Below are positions 24,670 through 34,413 of a DNA stretch of 64,000 nt, one piece after another. Positions within the stretch are counted from its first letter, which is position 1. Each line of letters begins with the position of its first letter. Under the pieces are notes generated by a model. It saw only the letters and a list, made by a program, of their open reading frames with translations. It did not search any database and was not told where the DNA came from. The stretch is from RGIG7300 sp045649645 (GTDB lineage Bacteria; Bacillota; Clostridia; Oscillospirales; CAG-272). The DNA lies in the NCBI GenBank assembly GCA_045649645.1, contig JAZRQH010000172.1, positions 55,944 to 119,943 on the forward strand, in the 5' to 3' direction. The translations under genes were made by a program, and so were the position numbers.

Positions 24670-27600
24670 CTATCTTAAAACTACATTTTCGCTGCCTAAT
24701 ATCTCAATAAGCTCGCGTACAACAAAATCTGACGGACATATTCCTCTGTCGCTGATCTTTGTATACTTACCCGTTGATATATCATAGAATACTACTTTAC
24801 AATCGCCTGAAAATATATCTACCATAGCAACGGAACGCTTAAAGGTATCGGCACCAACACTTGCAACTCTGAGGTATACGGTCTTTTCTTTCGAAGGAGA
24901 TTCCTTGACCGAAGCTGTGTTTGTCAAGCGCTCAACGCTTTCGGCTACGATCTTTGGATATTCATCCTCTTTCTGAGATACCTTACCCCTGACCACCAAG
25001 GGTGTGTCAACGATAAACAATTCTCTTTGTGCAACGAACATTTCAGGGAATATTATCACCTCAAGCTCTGCGCTTTCATCCTCAACCGTAACAAACGCCA
25101 TATCCTTACCGCTACGGGTTGTTTTTTTAACAACGTTGTTAACTACACCGCATACGGTCACCGGCTGATTGTCGGATGATTCGAGCATTATGTGCATAAT
25201 TTCAGTACGGTCTATACCCGCAACAGTATCTTTATACTCGTCTATAAGGTGTCCAGAGAAGCAAAGTCCCGATACTTCCCTTTCAAGAGCAAGCTTTTCC
25301 TTGATTGTGAAATCGTCAAGCCTTGGATATTCCACAGTATCTGTACGCTCGGCGCTTCCGAAGAGGTCGAGCTGCCCTGTCATCATACTTCTTTGCTTTT
25401 CCAAACAGAGGTCAATTATTTTTTCATATACTGCAAGCAGAGAGCTGCGGTATACACCGAGAGAATCAAAGGCGCCTGATTTGATAAGCGATTCTACCTG
25501 ACGCTTATTAATATCCTTATCTATCATTCGTTCTACGAAATCAGCAAAGGATCTGAATGGCTTTGAGCTTCGTTCTGCAATAAGTTCCTTAACAAATCCT
25601 ATTCCAACGTTACGCAGTGCCAGCATTCCATATCTTATATTTCCATCCTCACTTACAGTAAAGTTAAGACCGCTGGAATTGATATCGGGAGGCAGAAGCT
25701 TGATGCCAAGCTTTTTTGCATCATTTACGTACAGTGCTGTTTTAGCCATATCACCAAGAACCGAGGTAAGAAGAGACGCCATATAATATGCAGGATAATT
25801 TGCTTTAAGGTATGCGGTTCTGTAAGAAACAAAAGCATAACCGGCCGCATGTGCTTTTTTGAAGCCGTAGTCGGAGAAACCTGTCATATCCTCAAAAAGC
25901 TCTTCTGCATCATTTCTATCAGCACCCAGATCAACAGCGCCGCTTATAAAGTTGTCGCGCTCGGCAGATATAACGTCAGCCTTTTTCTTGGATATAGCAC
26001 GGCGGACGATATCAGCCTTGCCGTAGGTATATCCCGCTATGGCTCTGAATATCTCCATCACCTGCTCCTGATAAACGATACATCCGTAGGTCTCGTCAAG
26101 AATAGGAGCGAGCGCAGGAAGTGTGTATCTGATCTTTGAAGGATCGGCAGAATTTTCTATATATTTGTCAATGAATTTTGCAGGACCGGGTCTATAAAGC
26201 GCTATAGCACTCATTATATGCCTTATGGTAGAGGGTCTGTATCTACCCAGCATCTGCTTCATACCTGCTGATTCAAGCTGGAACACGCCGTCTGTTTTTC
26301 CTGCCGATAAAAGTTCGTATGTCTTTTTGTCGTCAAGTGGTATCCTTGTAAGGTCAAAGGACTTGTCCTTTTCCTGTATCATCTTAACGGTATCGTCGAT
26401 AACGGTAAGATAACGGATACCAAGAAAATCGAATTTAAGTAAGCCAAGCGACGCAATATCATTCATGTTGTACTGAGTCAGCACGTCCTCGCCGCTCACG
26501 GCAAGAGGCACGTACTCATATATAGGCTTATCACATATAACGACACCCGCAGCGTGAGTGGATATGTTTTTAGGCATACCCTCAACCTGACGTGAGAAAT
26601 TCAGAAGCTTACGTACCGTCTCATTTTGGTCCATCATCTTCTTGATCTCAGGAAGCTGCATTACGTAATCAACGGTTATCTTCTTTTCTCTGGGGATCTT
26701 CTTCGCAACCTCGTCAACGTCAGAATAGGACATACCGAGAGCTCGTCCTACACTGCGTACAGCTGCTCTTGGAGCAAGAGTTCCGAAAGTTATTATCTGA
26801 CACACTCTGTCAAAACCGTATTTATTCTTTACGTAATTGATAACGTCGGGACGCTTGGTATCCGAAAAATCTATATCAAAGTCAGGCATGCTGACTCTTT
26901 CGGGATTGAGAAAAGCATCGAACAGAAGTCCGTATTCGAGAGAATCGACTTCTGTGATATTTATGAGGTACGCAACAAGACTTCCCGCACCTGAGCCTCT
27001 TCCGGGAGAGGTGGGGATATCGTTGTTTCTTGCGTAGTTTACAAAATCGGCAACTATAAGGAAATATTCCGCATACCCCATAGAACATATTACGTTGAGC
27101 TCATATTTTATACGTTCGAGATATGCATCGCGTCCGATACGGTCAAATCTTATCTTACCATTCGAAACTTTATCTTCAAAGCCGTCGAGAGTAAGTTTTT
27201 TGAGATATTGCTCAGCAGTCAGGTTCTCGTCAAAAGAGATCCTGGGATATATATACTTTGAAAAATCAAACTCAAAGTTGCATTTATCTGCAATCACCGC
27301 AGTATTGTCGATGGCATCGGGATATGCAGAAAAGAGCTGACGCATCTTAAATTCGTCTTTAAAATAATATTCGTCAGATTCAAAGCCCAAAGGATTCTTC
27401 TCGGATACTACGTTATTGGTCTGCATACAGACCAGTACGTTCTGAAGCTCAGCATCCTTTTTCTTGATATAGTGGACGTCGTTTGTTGCCACAAGAGGAA
27501 TAGAATACTTCTTTGAAATATCTGCCAGCACAGGCGTTATCTGCTTTTCTTCGGCAAGCCCGTGATCCTGTATCTCGAGATAAAAATCATCACCGAAAAG

Positions 27601-28092
27601 CTCCTTCATTTCAAGAGCGTGATTGTATGCCTCGGTGATATTGTTTTTCAGGATCAACTGTGGGATCTTTCCTGCAAGACAGCCGGACAAACAGACCAGC
27701 CCCTTACAATGCTCGCGAAGCAGATCCATATCTATACGGGGCTTCTGATAAAAGCCGTCGGTATAGCTCTTTGATACCATATAAATGAGGTTTTTATAAC
27801 CCGTCTGATCCTTGCACAGAAGAACAAGATGATAATATGGATTGCCTTCTCTCGGTGTACGGTCTGTCATGCTCTCGGGTGCAAGGTAGACCTCACAGCC
27901 GATAATAGGCTTAACGCCCACCTGCTTGCAGGCGTTATAAAATTCAACGGCTCCGTACATAGCACCGTGGTCTGTAAGTGCAACAGCACTCATACCCATA
28001 GCCAAAGCATACGCAGGAATAGCCTTAATACGGCACGCGCCGTCAAGAAGGCTGTATTCACTGTGAAGATGCAAATGTACAAAGCCGGACAT
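24670..28092 (-). CDS. dnaE: DNA polymerase III alpha subunit (DnaE)
   Basis: Replicative polymerase subunit, 1140 residues. The N-terminal PHP domain starts FVHLHLHSEYSLLDGACR; the polymerase catalytic aspartates are in MPDFDIDFSD near residue 395. The thumb/fingers follow with THAAGVVI, then the helix-hairpin-helix region, and an OB-fold near residues 980-1060 (TVCGVVNNVV...). In Firmicutes this DnaE works beside PolC, extending primers or acting in repair; that is family knowledge. Last gene of the nusB-led cluster, 3 bases after whiA. No frameshift or odd residue noticed. Confidence 0.96.
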   Translation of the reverse strand: MSGFVHLHLHSEYSLLDGACRIKAIPAYALAMGMSAVALTDHGAMYGAVEFYNACKQVGVKPIIGCEVYLAPESMTDRTPREGNPYYHLVLLCKDQTGYKNLIYMVSKSYTDGFYQKPRIDMDLLREHCKGLVCLSGCLAGKIPQLILKNNITEAYNHALEMKELFGDDFYLEIQDHGLAEEKQITPVLADISKKYSIPLVATNDVHYIKKKDAELQNVLVCMQTNNVVSEKNPLGFESDEYYFKDEFKMRQLFSAYPDAIDNTAVIADKCNFEFDFSKYIYPRISFDENLTAEQYLKKLTLDGFEDKVSNGKIRFDRIGRDAYLERIKYELNVICSMGYAEYFLIVADFVNYARNNDIPTSPGRGSGAGSLVAYLINITEVDSLEYGLLFDAFLNPERVSMPDFDIDFSDTKRPDVINYVKNKYGFDRVCQIITFGTLAPRAAVRSVGRALGMSYSDVDEVAKKIPREKKITVDYVMQLPEIKKMMDQNETVRKLLNFSRQVEGMPKNISTHAAGVVICDKPIYEYVPLAVSGEDVLTQYNMNDIASLGLLKFDFLGIRYLTVIDDTVKMIQEKDKSFDLTRIPLDDKKTYELLSAGKTDGVFQLESAGMKQMLGRYRPSTIRHIMSAIALYRPGPAKFIDKYIENSADPSKIRYTLPALAPILDETYGCIVYQEQVMEIFRAIAGYTYGKADIVRRAISKKKADVISAERDNFISGAVDLGADRNDAEELFEDMTGFSDYGFKKAHAAGYAFVSYRTAYLKANYPAYYMASLLTSVLGDMAKTALYVNDAKKLGIKLLPPDINSSGLNFTVSEDGNIRYGMLALRNVGIGFVKELIAERSSKPFRSFADFVERMIDKDINKRQVESLIKSGAFDSLGVYRSSLLAVYEKIIDLCLEKQRSMMTGQLDLFGSAERTDTVEYPRLDDFTIKEKLALEREVSGLCFSGHLIDEYKDTVAGIDRTEIMHIMLESSDNQPVTVCGVVNNVVKKTTRSGKDMAFVTVEDESAELEVIIFPEMFVAQRELFIVDTPLVVRGKVSQKEDEYPKIVAESVERLTNTASVKESPSKEKTVYLRVASVGADTFKRSVAMVDIFSGDCKVVFYDISTGKYTKISDRGICPSDFVVRELIEILGSENVVLR

Positions 28093-28095
28093 ATA

Positions 28096-28947
28096 TTACT
28101 CCTTGTTTTCCGAAAATTCTACTATCTTTTTGAGTCTGTGGTTTAATCCCGATTTTGTTATTTTAGGCTCGTGCATATCTGCAAGATCGGAAAGAGACAT
28201 ATCGGGAAACGCAAGTCTCAGGCCTGCAGTTTCCTGCAAGGGCTTAGGCAACAGCTGTATTCTGTTGTCATCCTGAAGCTTAAGTATAGCGTCCACGTGA
28301 GTTTTGGTGGCCGCTATAGATTTCTTGATGTTTGCGGTATCGCAGTTTTTGGCACGGTTAACGTCGTTACGTATTTCCCTTTTGATCTTTTCATTCATCA
28401 GGGTAAATGCAGCATTCATAGCACCAATATAATTAAGGAAATCCTCAATACTCTCGCTTTCCTTGATATATATAACGTTATCCTTGCCGCGAACAGTTGT
28501 TCTGAAGTTAAGATTCATTCCCTGCAGTCGCTCTACAAGCTCATCTCCGTTACGCTTGAAACAAAGCTCAAGCCTGTATGACGCATCAGGCGAATTGACA
28601 CTGCCGCAAGCAATAAATATACCACGTATGTAGTGCGCCTGACACTTGTTACACTGCTTGTACTTATATCTGTCCTGAGCAAGAGCACCCAAGGTATCAA
28701 AATCACTTATTGTAAGCAGAAATCCACCCGAATGATATTCGATATCACACACACCGCCGTAGCATTCCAAAAGCAAGCGCTCCATCAACGTAGCGGCTTC
28801 CTCACATTCCGTGAAAAAAGTAATATCGCTGATACCGAACTTAGCTCCGTAAAACATCATTCCGTATAACAGAGATTTTTTACAGCACAGCGATTTGGTA
28901 TGCAACTCAGTAAGAGAAATTTTAGTCTGTAAAGAAAATGAAATCAT
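28096..28947 (-). CDS. whiA: DNA-binding protein WhiA
   Basis: Conserved Gram-positive DNA-binding protein that affects cell division and, in Streptomyces, sporulation. 283 residues. The N-terminal part is the degenerate LAGLIDADG-like domain (CQAHYIRGIFIACGSVNSPD near residue 110), and the C-terminal helix-turn-helix spans about residues 225-283 (FPDMSLSDLADMHEPKITKS, then GLNHRLKKI). Length is slightly below the usual 300-320. The start overlaps the RapZ-domain stop by 4 bases. In most Firmicutes rapZ (yvcJ)-yvcK-whiA are adjacent; here yvcK is absent between them. Confidence 0.94.
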   Translation of the reverse strand: MISFSLQTKISLTELHTKSLCCKKSLLYGMMFYGAKFGISDITFFTECEEAATLMERLLLECYGGVCDIEYHSGGFLLTISDFDTLGALAQDRYKYKQCNKCQAHYIRGIFIACGSVNSPDASYRLELCFKRNGDELVERLQGMNLNFRTTVRGKDNVIYIKESESIEDFLNYIGAMNAAFTLMNEKIKREIRNDVNRAKNCDTANIKKSIAATKTHVDAILKLQDDNRIQLLPKPLQETAGLRLAFPDMSLSDLADMHEPKITKSGLNHRLKKIVEFSENKE

Positions 28948-29318
28948 AGCTTATCACAATCACGGTTATAAAGCGTTACGTCATAACCGAGCTCAGAGAA
29001 ATAGTCTTTTGCTCTTCTGGCAAAAGAAACCGATCTGTGCTTGCCGCCGGTACAGGCATATGCGAGGGTGAAGCTCTCCTTTTCAAGAGCAATGGCACGG
29101 TCGATAGCTATCCTTGCGGCATTTACGGAAGGAAGAAAGAACTCTTCTGCATCACTGTCGGAAAACACGTAATCGAACACCTCGTCGCAAAGCCCTGTCT
29201 TTTCTCTCAGTTCATCAACGTAATAAGGATTTTTAAAGCCTCTTACGTCATAGAGAATGTTGACATCTTCGCAAAAACCGTGCTTAAAACCAAAGGACAT
29301 AACGGTAAGCTTAAACAA
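28944..29318 (-). CDS. Stand-alone RapZ C-terminal domain protein
   Basis: 124 residues matching only the C-terminal half of RapZ/YvcJ: LTVMSFGFKHGF...DVNILYDVRGFKNPYYVDELR...TG, then the AYACTGGKHRSVSFA motif near residue 88. Full RapZ is about 290 residues with an N-terminal P-loop kinase-like domain, which is absent; murB lies directly upstream in another frame, so there is no remnant. In E. coli the C-terminal domain carries the RNA-binding and GlmY/GlmZ-related function. The start is a TTG overlapping the end of murB by 8 bases, supported by GAGG 9 bases upstream and by the need for the first beta strand; an ATG at 29300 is the alternative. Coupled to whiA by an ATGA overlap. Confidence 0.82.
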   Translation of the reverse strand: MFKLTVMSFGFKHGFCEDVNILYDVRGFKNPYYVDELREKTGLCDEVFDYVFSDSDAEEFFLPSVNAARIAIDRAIALEKESFTLAYACTGGKHRSVSFARRAKDYFSELGYDVTLYNRDCDKL

Positions 29319-30222
29319 TATATCTTACCTCACATTCGATGTGTATGCCTTTGTTTTCGTATATCTTATCCTTGATTATTTGTATAAGTGTAAGTACGTC
29401 CTCAGCCGTAGCTCCTCCACGGTTGACTATAAAGCCGGCATGCTTTTCGGATACCTGTGCACCGCCTACAGAAAATCCCTTAAGGCCGGCTTCATCAATA
29501 AGGGCAGCGGTAAAGTAACCGGGATAACGCTTAAAAACGCTTCCTGCGCTGGGATATTCAAGAGGCTGCTTTTCCTTACGCGCGCGGATATGATCTTCCA
29601 TCAGAGCAATTACGGTACTGGGATCGTCAGCTTTATTGAGCTTAAATGCCGCTCCAATAATGATCCTGTCGTTCTCCATATAGGAAGAATGACGGTAAGC
29701 AAATTCATGCTCCTGCGCCGAAAGTCTGCCTGTCTCTCCCGTCTTTGGATCATAATAGTCACTGTAAATGAGTACGTCGGATATCTGTCCCTCGTATGCG
29801 CCGGCATTCATATATACGGCACCGCCTATGCTTCCCGGAATACCGCAGGCAAAAGCATAGCCGTCATAACCGTCCTTTACGGCACGTACGGAAACTGCGG
29901 TGAGCTGAACTCCCGCGTCACACTCAAGCACGTCACCGTTAAAGCTGAAGCTTTTCATCTTTGTGGTGAAAACAACGACGCCTCTGTAGCCCTCGTCAGC
30001 AAACAGCACGTTTGAGCCGTTACCGATAACGATATGCTTCAAAGAATTATCGTTCAGATACCGAAGAAGCTCACAAAAGCTTTCGCGATCATGAGGAAAA
30101 AGCGCAATATCGCAGGGTCCGCCGATACGGAAGGAGGTGTACTCCTTCATATCGGCATTTTCTGCTATGTCAACGCGTCCGTTGAATTTTGCTGTAATAA
30201 AATCGATCAATTGATCCTTCAT
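29311..30222 (-). CDS. murB: UDP-N-acetylenolpyruvoylglucosamine reductase
   Basis: FAD enzyme that reduces UDP-GlcNAc-enolpyruvate to UDP-MurNAc, the second committed step of peptidoglycan synthesis. 303 residues. FAD-binding motifs: YTSFRIGGPCDIALFP near residue 30, IGNGSNVLFADEGYRGVVV near residue 70 and PGSIGGAVYMNAGAYEGQ near residue 125. The type-II MurB catalytic SAGSVFKRY serine is near residue 220. A frame-compatible ATG at 30234 exists, but TGGAGA is placed for the ATG at 30222. It lies between tyrS and the RapZ-domain gene. Confidence 0.95.
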   Translation of the reverse strand: MKDQLIDFITAKFNGRVDIAENADMKEYTSFRIGGPCDIALFPHDRESFCELLRYLNDNSLKHIVIGNGSNVLFADEGYRGVVVFTTKMKSFSFNGDVLECDAGVQLTAVSVRAVKDGYDGYAFACGIPGSIGGAVYMNAGAYEGQISDVLIYSDYYDPKTGETGRLSAQEHEFAYRHSSYMENDRIIIGAAFKLNKADDPSTVIALMEDHIRARKEKQPLEYPSAGSVFKRYPGYFTAALIDEAGLKGFSVGGAQVSEKHAGFIVNRGGATAEDVLTLIQIIKDKIYENKGIHIECEVRYIV

Positions 30223-30233
30223 TATATTCTCCA

Positions 30234-31457
30234 TTACACGGTAAAACGGTGGAATGTCTTCTTACCCTTCTTAACAATAAGTCCGTCACCCTCAAAATCG
30301 GATGCAGTATATTCCTTAGCAAAATCGGTAACCTTTTCGTCGCCGACGGTTACGCCGCCCTGCTGGATAAGACGTCTTGCCTCACCCTTGGAGGGACAGA
30401 GCTTGGAAACAAGAAGCATATCGATGATAGCGATCTTGCCGTCGGTGAAGTTATCGTCGGTAAGAACGGTCTTAGGCATATTTTCAATAGAACCGCCCGC
30501 AGAGAAAAGTGCTCTTGCTGCATCAAGGGCCTTGTTTGCCTCTTCTTCGTTATGAACGAGCTTGGTAAGTTCGTATGCAAGAACCTCCTTTGCAACGTTG
30601 AGCTGGCTACCCTCAAGACCTTCATACTTCTTGATCTCCTCAAGAGGAAGGAAGGTGAGCATCTTGAGACACTTGATAACGTCAGCGTCACCAACGTTTC
30701 TCCAGTACTGGAAGAAGTCATAGGGAGAGGTCTTCTCGGGATCAAGCCAGATAGCGCCCTTCTCGGTCTTACCCATCTTCTTACCCTCGCTGTTGGTGAG
30801 AAGCTGGAAGGTCATACCGTACGCTTCCTTACCGAGCTTACGACGGATAAGCTCAACACCGCCGATGATGTTGGACCACTGGTCGTCGCCACCGAACTCG
30901 ATAGCACAGCCGTAATCGTTGTAGAGCTTGTAGAAGTCATAGCTCTGCATGATCATATAGTTGAACTCAAGGAATGTAAGACCCTTTTCCATTCTTGCCT
31001 TGTAGCACTCAGCGGAGAGCATTCTGTTTACGCTGAAGTGAGCACCGATATCGCGGAGAAAATCAACGTAGTTAAGGTCAAGGAGCCAATCGCCGTTGTT
31101 TACAAAGAGAGCCTTATCGTCAGAGGTATCGATAAACTTAGCCATCTGCTTCTTGAAGCACTCGATGTTATGAGCGATAGTCTCCTTTGTAAGCATCTTA
31201 CGCATATCGGTCTTACCGGAGGGGTCTCCGATCATGCCCGTACCGCCACCAAAGAGAGCGATGGGTCTGTGGCCTGCGCGCTGCATATGTGCCATTATCT
31301 TCATCTGCATAAAATGTCCCACGTGGAGACTGTCTGCTGTGGGGTCAAAGCCTATATAGAATGTAACCTTTTCATTTTCAAGAAGCTTTGCAATAGCCTC
31401 CTCGTTTGTGGACTGAGCTAAGAGTCCTCTTTCCTTAAATTCCTGATAAACGTTCAT
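30234..31457 (-). CDS. tyrS: Tyrosyl-tRNA synthetase
   Basis: Class I aminoacyl-tRNA synthetase charging tRNA-Tyr. 407 residues. HIGH-type motif HVGH (DPTADSLHVGHFMQMK) near residue 45, tyrosine pocket FNYMIMQSYDFYKLY and KMSKS-type KMGKTEKGAIW near residue 230; the C-terminal S4 RNA-binding domain covers about residues 340-400 (CPSKGEARRLIQQGGVTVG). No T-box leader precedes it: only 16 bases separate it from recN, so it is expressed as part of the large cluster, unusual for a Firmicutes tyrS. Confidence 0.97.
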   Translation of the reverse strand: MNVYQEFKERGLLAQSTNEEAIAKLLENEKVTFYIGFDPTADSLHVGHFMQMKIMAHMQRAGHRPIALFGGGTGMIGDPSGKTDMRKMLTKETIAHNIECFKKQMAKFIDTSDDKALFVNNGDWLLDLNYVDFLRDIGAHFSVNRMLSAECYKARMEKGLTFLEFNYMIMQSYDFYKLYNDYGCAIEFGGDDQWSNIIGGVELIRRKLGKEAYGMTFQLLTNSEGKKMGKTEKGAIWLDPEKTSPYDFFQYWRNVGDADVIKCLKMLTFLPLEEIKKYEGLEGSQLNVAKEVLAYELTKLVHNEEEANKALDAARALFSAGGSIENMPKTVLTDDNFTDGKIAIIDMLLVSKLCPSKGEARRLIQQGGVTVGDEKVTDFAKEYTASDFEGDGLIVKKGKKTFHRFTV

Positions 31458-31473
31458 TGTTTTATATGTCCTT

Positions 31474-33147
31474 TCAATTATTTGCTTGATAAATTAATTC
31501 TTTTGCACTTGACAGAAGCTTTTCTGTTATTTGGGAACCACCCATGATTCGAGCGATCTCGCAAATACGCTCTTCTTCGTCAAGCGCTCTTACCGTTGTT
31601 TCTACTCTGTCACCGATCTGATTCTTTTCGATAAACAAATGATTATCGCAGGCAGAGGCAACCTGTGCGGAATGTGTTACACATAACACCTGTGCATATT
31701 CTCCGCTTGCCTTGAGCTTAAAGCCAAGCTTCTGAGCGGTCTTGCCTGAAATACCGGTATCTATCTCGTCATAGATAAGAGTCTGGGTCCCCTCTCTCTT
31801 TGCAAACACTGTCTTCATAGCCAGCATTATTCTCGCAAGCTCACCGCCCGAAGCTATCTTAGACAGGGGCTTGGGAGCTTCACCGGGGTTTGTGGATATA
31901 AGGAAGCAGATATCGTCACAGCCGTATGAGTTTAATTCACAAGGCTTAATATCAACTTTGAACTTAACCTTATCCATATCAAGATAACAGAGCTCTGACA
32001 TGATCTCACTCTCAAGCTTTTTTGCGCCTACCTTCCTTATCTCTGAAAGCTCAGCCGCAAGAGTGCTCGCTGTGTCAGTAAGAGAAATTATCTTCTTTTG
32101 ATATTCCTCTGTCTGTATCTCGCTTAATTCTATAGAATCAAGAGCCTTAGCGGTCTTATCCCGATAATCAAGTATTTCATCAATGCTCTTACCGTATTTA
32201 CGCTTAAGGCGGTTGATCGTATACAGTCTGCCCTCTATGACGTCAAGAGCCGCATCCGGATTTTCTATCTCGGCATCTCGCATATCATAGTAGGTTTCCG
32301 CTATATCGGTAAGCTCGCTTGATATCTCCTCAAGCTTATCGATATACTCTTCACCTTTAGGAAAGATGTCAGTCAGATTTTCTATAGATTTCTTTGCCAT
32401 ATCAATGAGCTGGCAAGCGCTTGTCCCCTTACTGTTATGATAAAGCGCTCTGTATACAACGCTGACATTTTTGGAGATACGCTCGAGATTCTTTATCTTA
32501 AGCTTTCTTTCCTCAAGCTCCTCCTCTTCGCCTCTGCGAAGCTTTGCGGAATCTATATCATCCAACTGATATTTATAAAGATCTATCATTCTCTGTTTCT
32601 CGGCATCATCCATGTTGAGTGAAGCTAAAGCCTTTTTTGTTTCACAGAGATCTGTGTAAACAGAATGATATTCACCTCTGTCGATACCGTCGGCTATATA
32701 TGCATCAAGTAACGACAGGTGTCGGGTATCGTCAAGCAAGGTCTGATTGTCGTGCTGACCGTGTATATTGATTAAATACTTAAGCACTGACCGGAGCAAG
32801 GTAGCAGGTACAACACGTGAATTTAGTCTTGCCTTTGACTTTCCGTCAGAATATATATCACGCTGTACAAATATTCCGCCCTCCTCGTCACATTCAACGC
32901 CAAGCTCGGCTATTGCCTTCTTGTTTGTGTCGGAGATGTCAGAGAAATAAGCCGATACCATTGCATGATCCTCGCCTCCTCGGACCAGATCTCTTGCGCT
33001 TCTGGCACCTGTCAGCAAGGATATAGAATCTATTATCATAGATTTACCTGCACCCGTTTCGCCAGTCAAAGCATTAAATCCGGGGCTGAATTCTATATCA
33101 CAGCTTTTAATAACTGCAATATTGGATATATGAAGTGCAGAAAGCAT
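31474..33147 (-). CDS. recN: DNA repair protein RecN
   Basis: SMC-like ATPase recruited to DNA double-strand breaks. 557 residues. Walker A FNALTGETGAGKSMIID near residue 27; a long antiparallel coiled coil with central hinge (about residues 160-390, rich in E/K heptads); ABC signature ASGGELARIMLAMK near residue 430; Walker B TLIYDEIDTGISG near residue 460. It follows argR by 9 bases, the usual argR-recN order in Firmicutes. Confidence 0.96.
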   Translation of the reverse strand: MLSALHISNIAVIKSCDIEFSPGFNALTGETGAGKSMIIDSISLLTGARSARDLVRGGEDHAMVSAYFSDISDTNKKAIAELGVECDEEGGIFVQRDIYSDGKSKARLNSRVVPATLLRSVLKYLINIHGQHDNQTLLDDTRHLSLLDAYIADGIDRGEYHSVYTDLCETKKALASLNMDDAEKQRMIDLYKYQLDDIDSAKLRRGEEEELEERKLKIKNLERISKNVSVVYRALYHNSKGTSACQLIDMAKKSIENLTDIFPKGEEYIDKLEEISSELTDIAETYYDMRDAEIENPDAALDVIEGRLYTINRLKRKYGKSIDEILDYRDKTAKALDSIELSEIQTEEYQKKIISLTDTASTLAAELSEIRKVGAKKLESEIMSELCYLDMDKVKFKVDIKPCELNSYGCDDICFLISTNPGEAPKPLSKIASGGELARIMLAMKTVFAKREGTQTLIYDEIDTGISGKTAQKLGFKLKASGEYAQVLCVTHSAQVASACDNHLFIEKNQIGDRVETTVRALDEEERICEIARIMGGSQITEKLLSSAKELIYQANN

Positions 33148-33156
33148 TATGTCTCC

Positions 33157-33612
33157 CTATCTTATATTCAGTATATTTCTGAAATTCTGTGTATATTCCT
33201 CTGCTTTTTCGGGTGTACGCATTACGATAAAAATGGTATCGTCACCCGCAATACTGCCGACTATCTCATTCCACCCGAGAGCATCTATGGCGGCGGCTGC
33301 CGCCTGTGCCATGCCCGCAAGGGTCTTAAGAACGATCATATTGCAAGCCGACTCAACGCTTATAATGGTCTCTCTTACAATATACTGATACTTTGAGGAA
33401 TATATCTGTGAGTCATGGGTAGGAACGGCATACTTATACGCATTATGACCTGCCGCAACCTTAGTGAGCTTAAGCTCTCTTATGTCGCGGGATACGGTCG
33501 CTTGTGTAACGTCGTATCCTCTGTCCTTTAATTTTTCGATAAGCTCATCCTGAGTTTCTATATTATAAGAGTTAACAATCTTGATAATCTCGTTATGTCT
33601 TTTATACTTCAT
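33157..33612 (-). CDS. argR: Arginine repressor
   Basis: Hexameric arginine-responsive transcription factor. 151 residues. N-terminal winged helix-turn-helix (NEIIKIVNSYNIETQDELIE...VTQATVSRDIRELKLTK) and a C-terminal oligomerisation/arginine-binding domain with GTIAGDDTIF-like text (GSIAGDDTIFIVMRTPEKAE). Two adjacent ATGs are present at 33615 and 33612; GGAG spacing favours the second. Located between nadK and recN, the standard Firmicutes context. No arg biosynthesis genes are in the window. Confidence 0.95.
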   Translation of the reverse strand: MKYKRHNEIIKIVNSYNIETQDELIEKLKDRGYDVTQATVSRDIRELKLTKVAAGHNAYKYAVPTHDSQIYSSKYQYIVRETIISVESACNMIVLKTLAGMAQAAAAAIDALGWNEIVGSIAGDDTIFIVMRTPEKAEEYTQNFRNILNIR

Positions 33613-33621
33613 CATATACTC

Positions 33622-34413
33622 CTAATTCATTTTTTTACCCAACGTACGGTAGAAGCATTCATCCTTGATTCGCACTAATTTTGTAGTTATATCGGAACGT
33701 TTGATAGAAACCGATTCACCGTATCCAATCTCAAGGTTATCGCCGCCGTCAACGGTTATAAACATAGGTATATCGCGGTCTGTTTCGTTTTTAACCGTGA
33801 GCTCTGTATTTCCGGAGAAGATAACGGGTCTGTTATTAAGCGAATGGGGACATACGGGGGTCGCAATAAGACATTCCACGGCAGGGTCAACCACGGGTCC
33901 ACCCGCAGCCATAGAATAAGCGGTTGAGCCGGTCGGGGTTGCAACTATCACACCGTCTGCGGTGTAATTTGAAAGAAACTGTCCATTACTGTAAAGTGAG
34001 AAGCTGACCATTTTCGAAACTCTGCCGTTGGAAAGAACAGCGTCGTTGAGCGCAATATTCTCGGCTCCGTCGGGAGTTGTAACCGACAGCATCATACGTT
34101 CCTCGATATGATAATCACCCGAAAAAAAACTTTCAATAAGATGAAGCTCATCCTTTTCAAGCTCAGCCATATACCCTATCCTGCCGAGATTAATGGAGAG
34201 TATGGGTATACCGTATCGTGCTGCGCTGTGGCTGGCTCTCATTATAGAACCGTCGCCGCCGAGAACGATATACAGATCCGCCTCTGCGGACGGTGATATA
34301 CCGTCGTGACAAACCGTATAGGTACAGCCATATGTGTCAAGCAGCTTTGTGAGCTTGCTCGTATAGATAAGTTCCTTATCCTTCTGTTTGTTGGGAATTA
34401 CAACAACCTTCAT
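33622..34413 (-). CDS. nadK: NAD kinase
   Basis: Phosphorylates NAD to NADP. 263 residues. GGDGS motif in IVLGGDGSIMRASHSAARYG near residue 55, NLGRIGYMAE near residue 80 and the C-terminal NE/D-rich DGVIVATPTGSTAYSMAAGG near residue 150, all diagnostic for the family. Its first 38 bases overlap the end of tlyA in another frame, an unusually long overlap but consistent with the packing of this cluster. argR follows after 9 bases. Confidence 0.95.
   Translation of the reverse strand: MKVVVIPNKQKDKELIYTSKLTKLLDTYGCTYTVCHDGISPSAEADLYIVLGGDGSIMRASHSAARYGIPILSINLGRIGYMAELEKDELHLIESFFSGDYHIEERMMLSVTTPDGAENIALNDAVLSNGRVSKMVSFSLYSNGQFLSNYTADGVIVATPTGSTAYSMAAGGPVVDPAVECLIATPVCPHSLNNRPVIFSGNTELTVKNETDRDIPMFITVDGGDNLEIGYGESVSIKRSDITTKLVRIKDECFYRTLGKKMN

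Noticed and set aside
30249..31421. A long plus-strand frame of about 390 codons opposite tyrS.
   Set aside because: Shadow of tyrS codon usage; no domain and no ribosome site.
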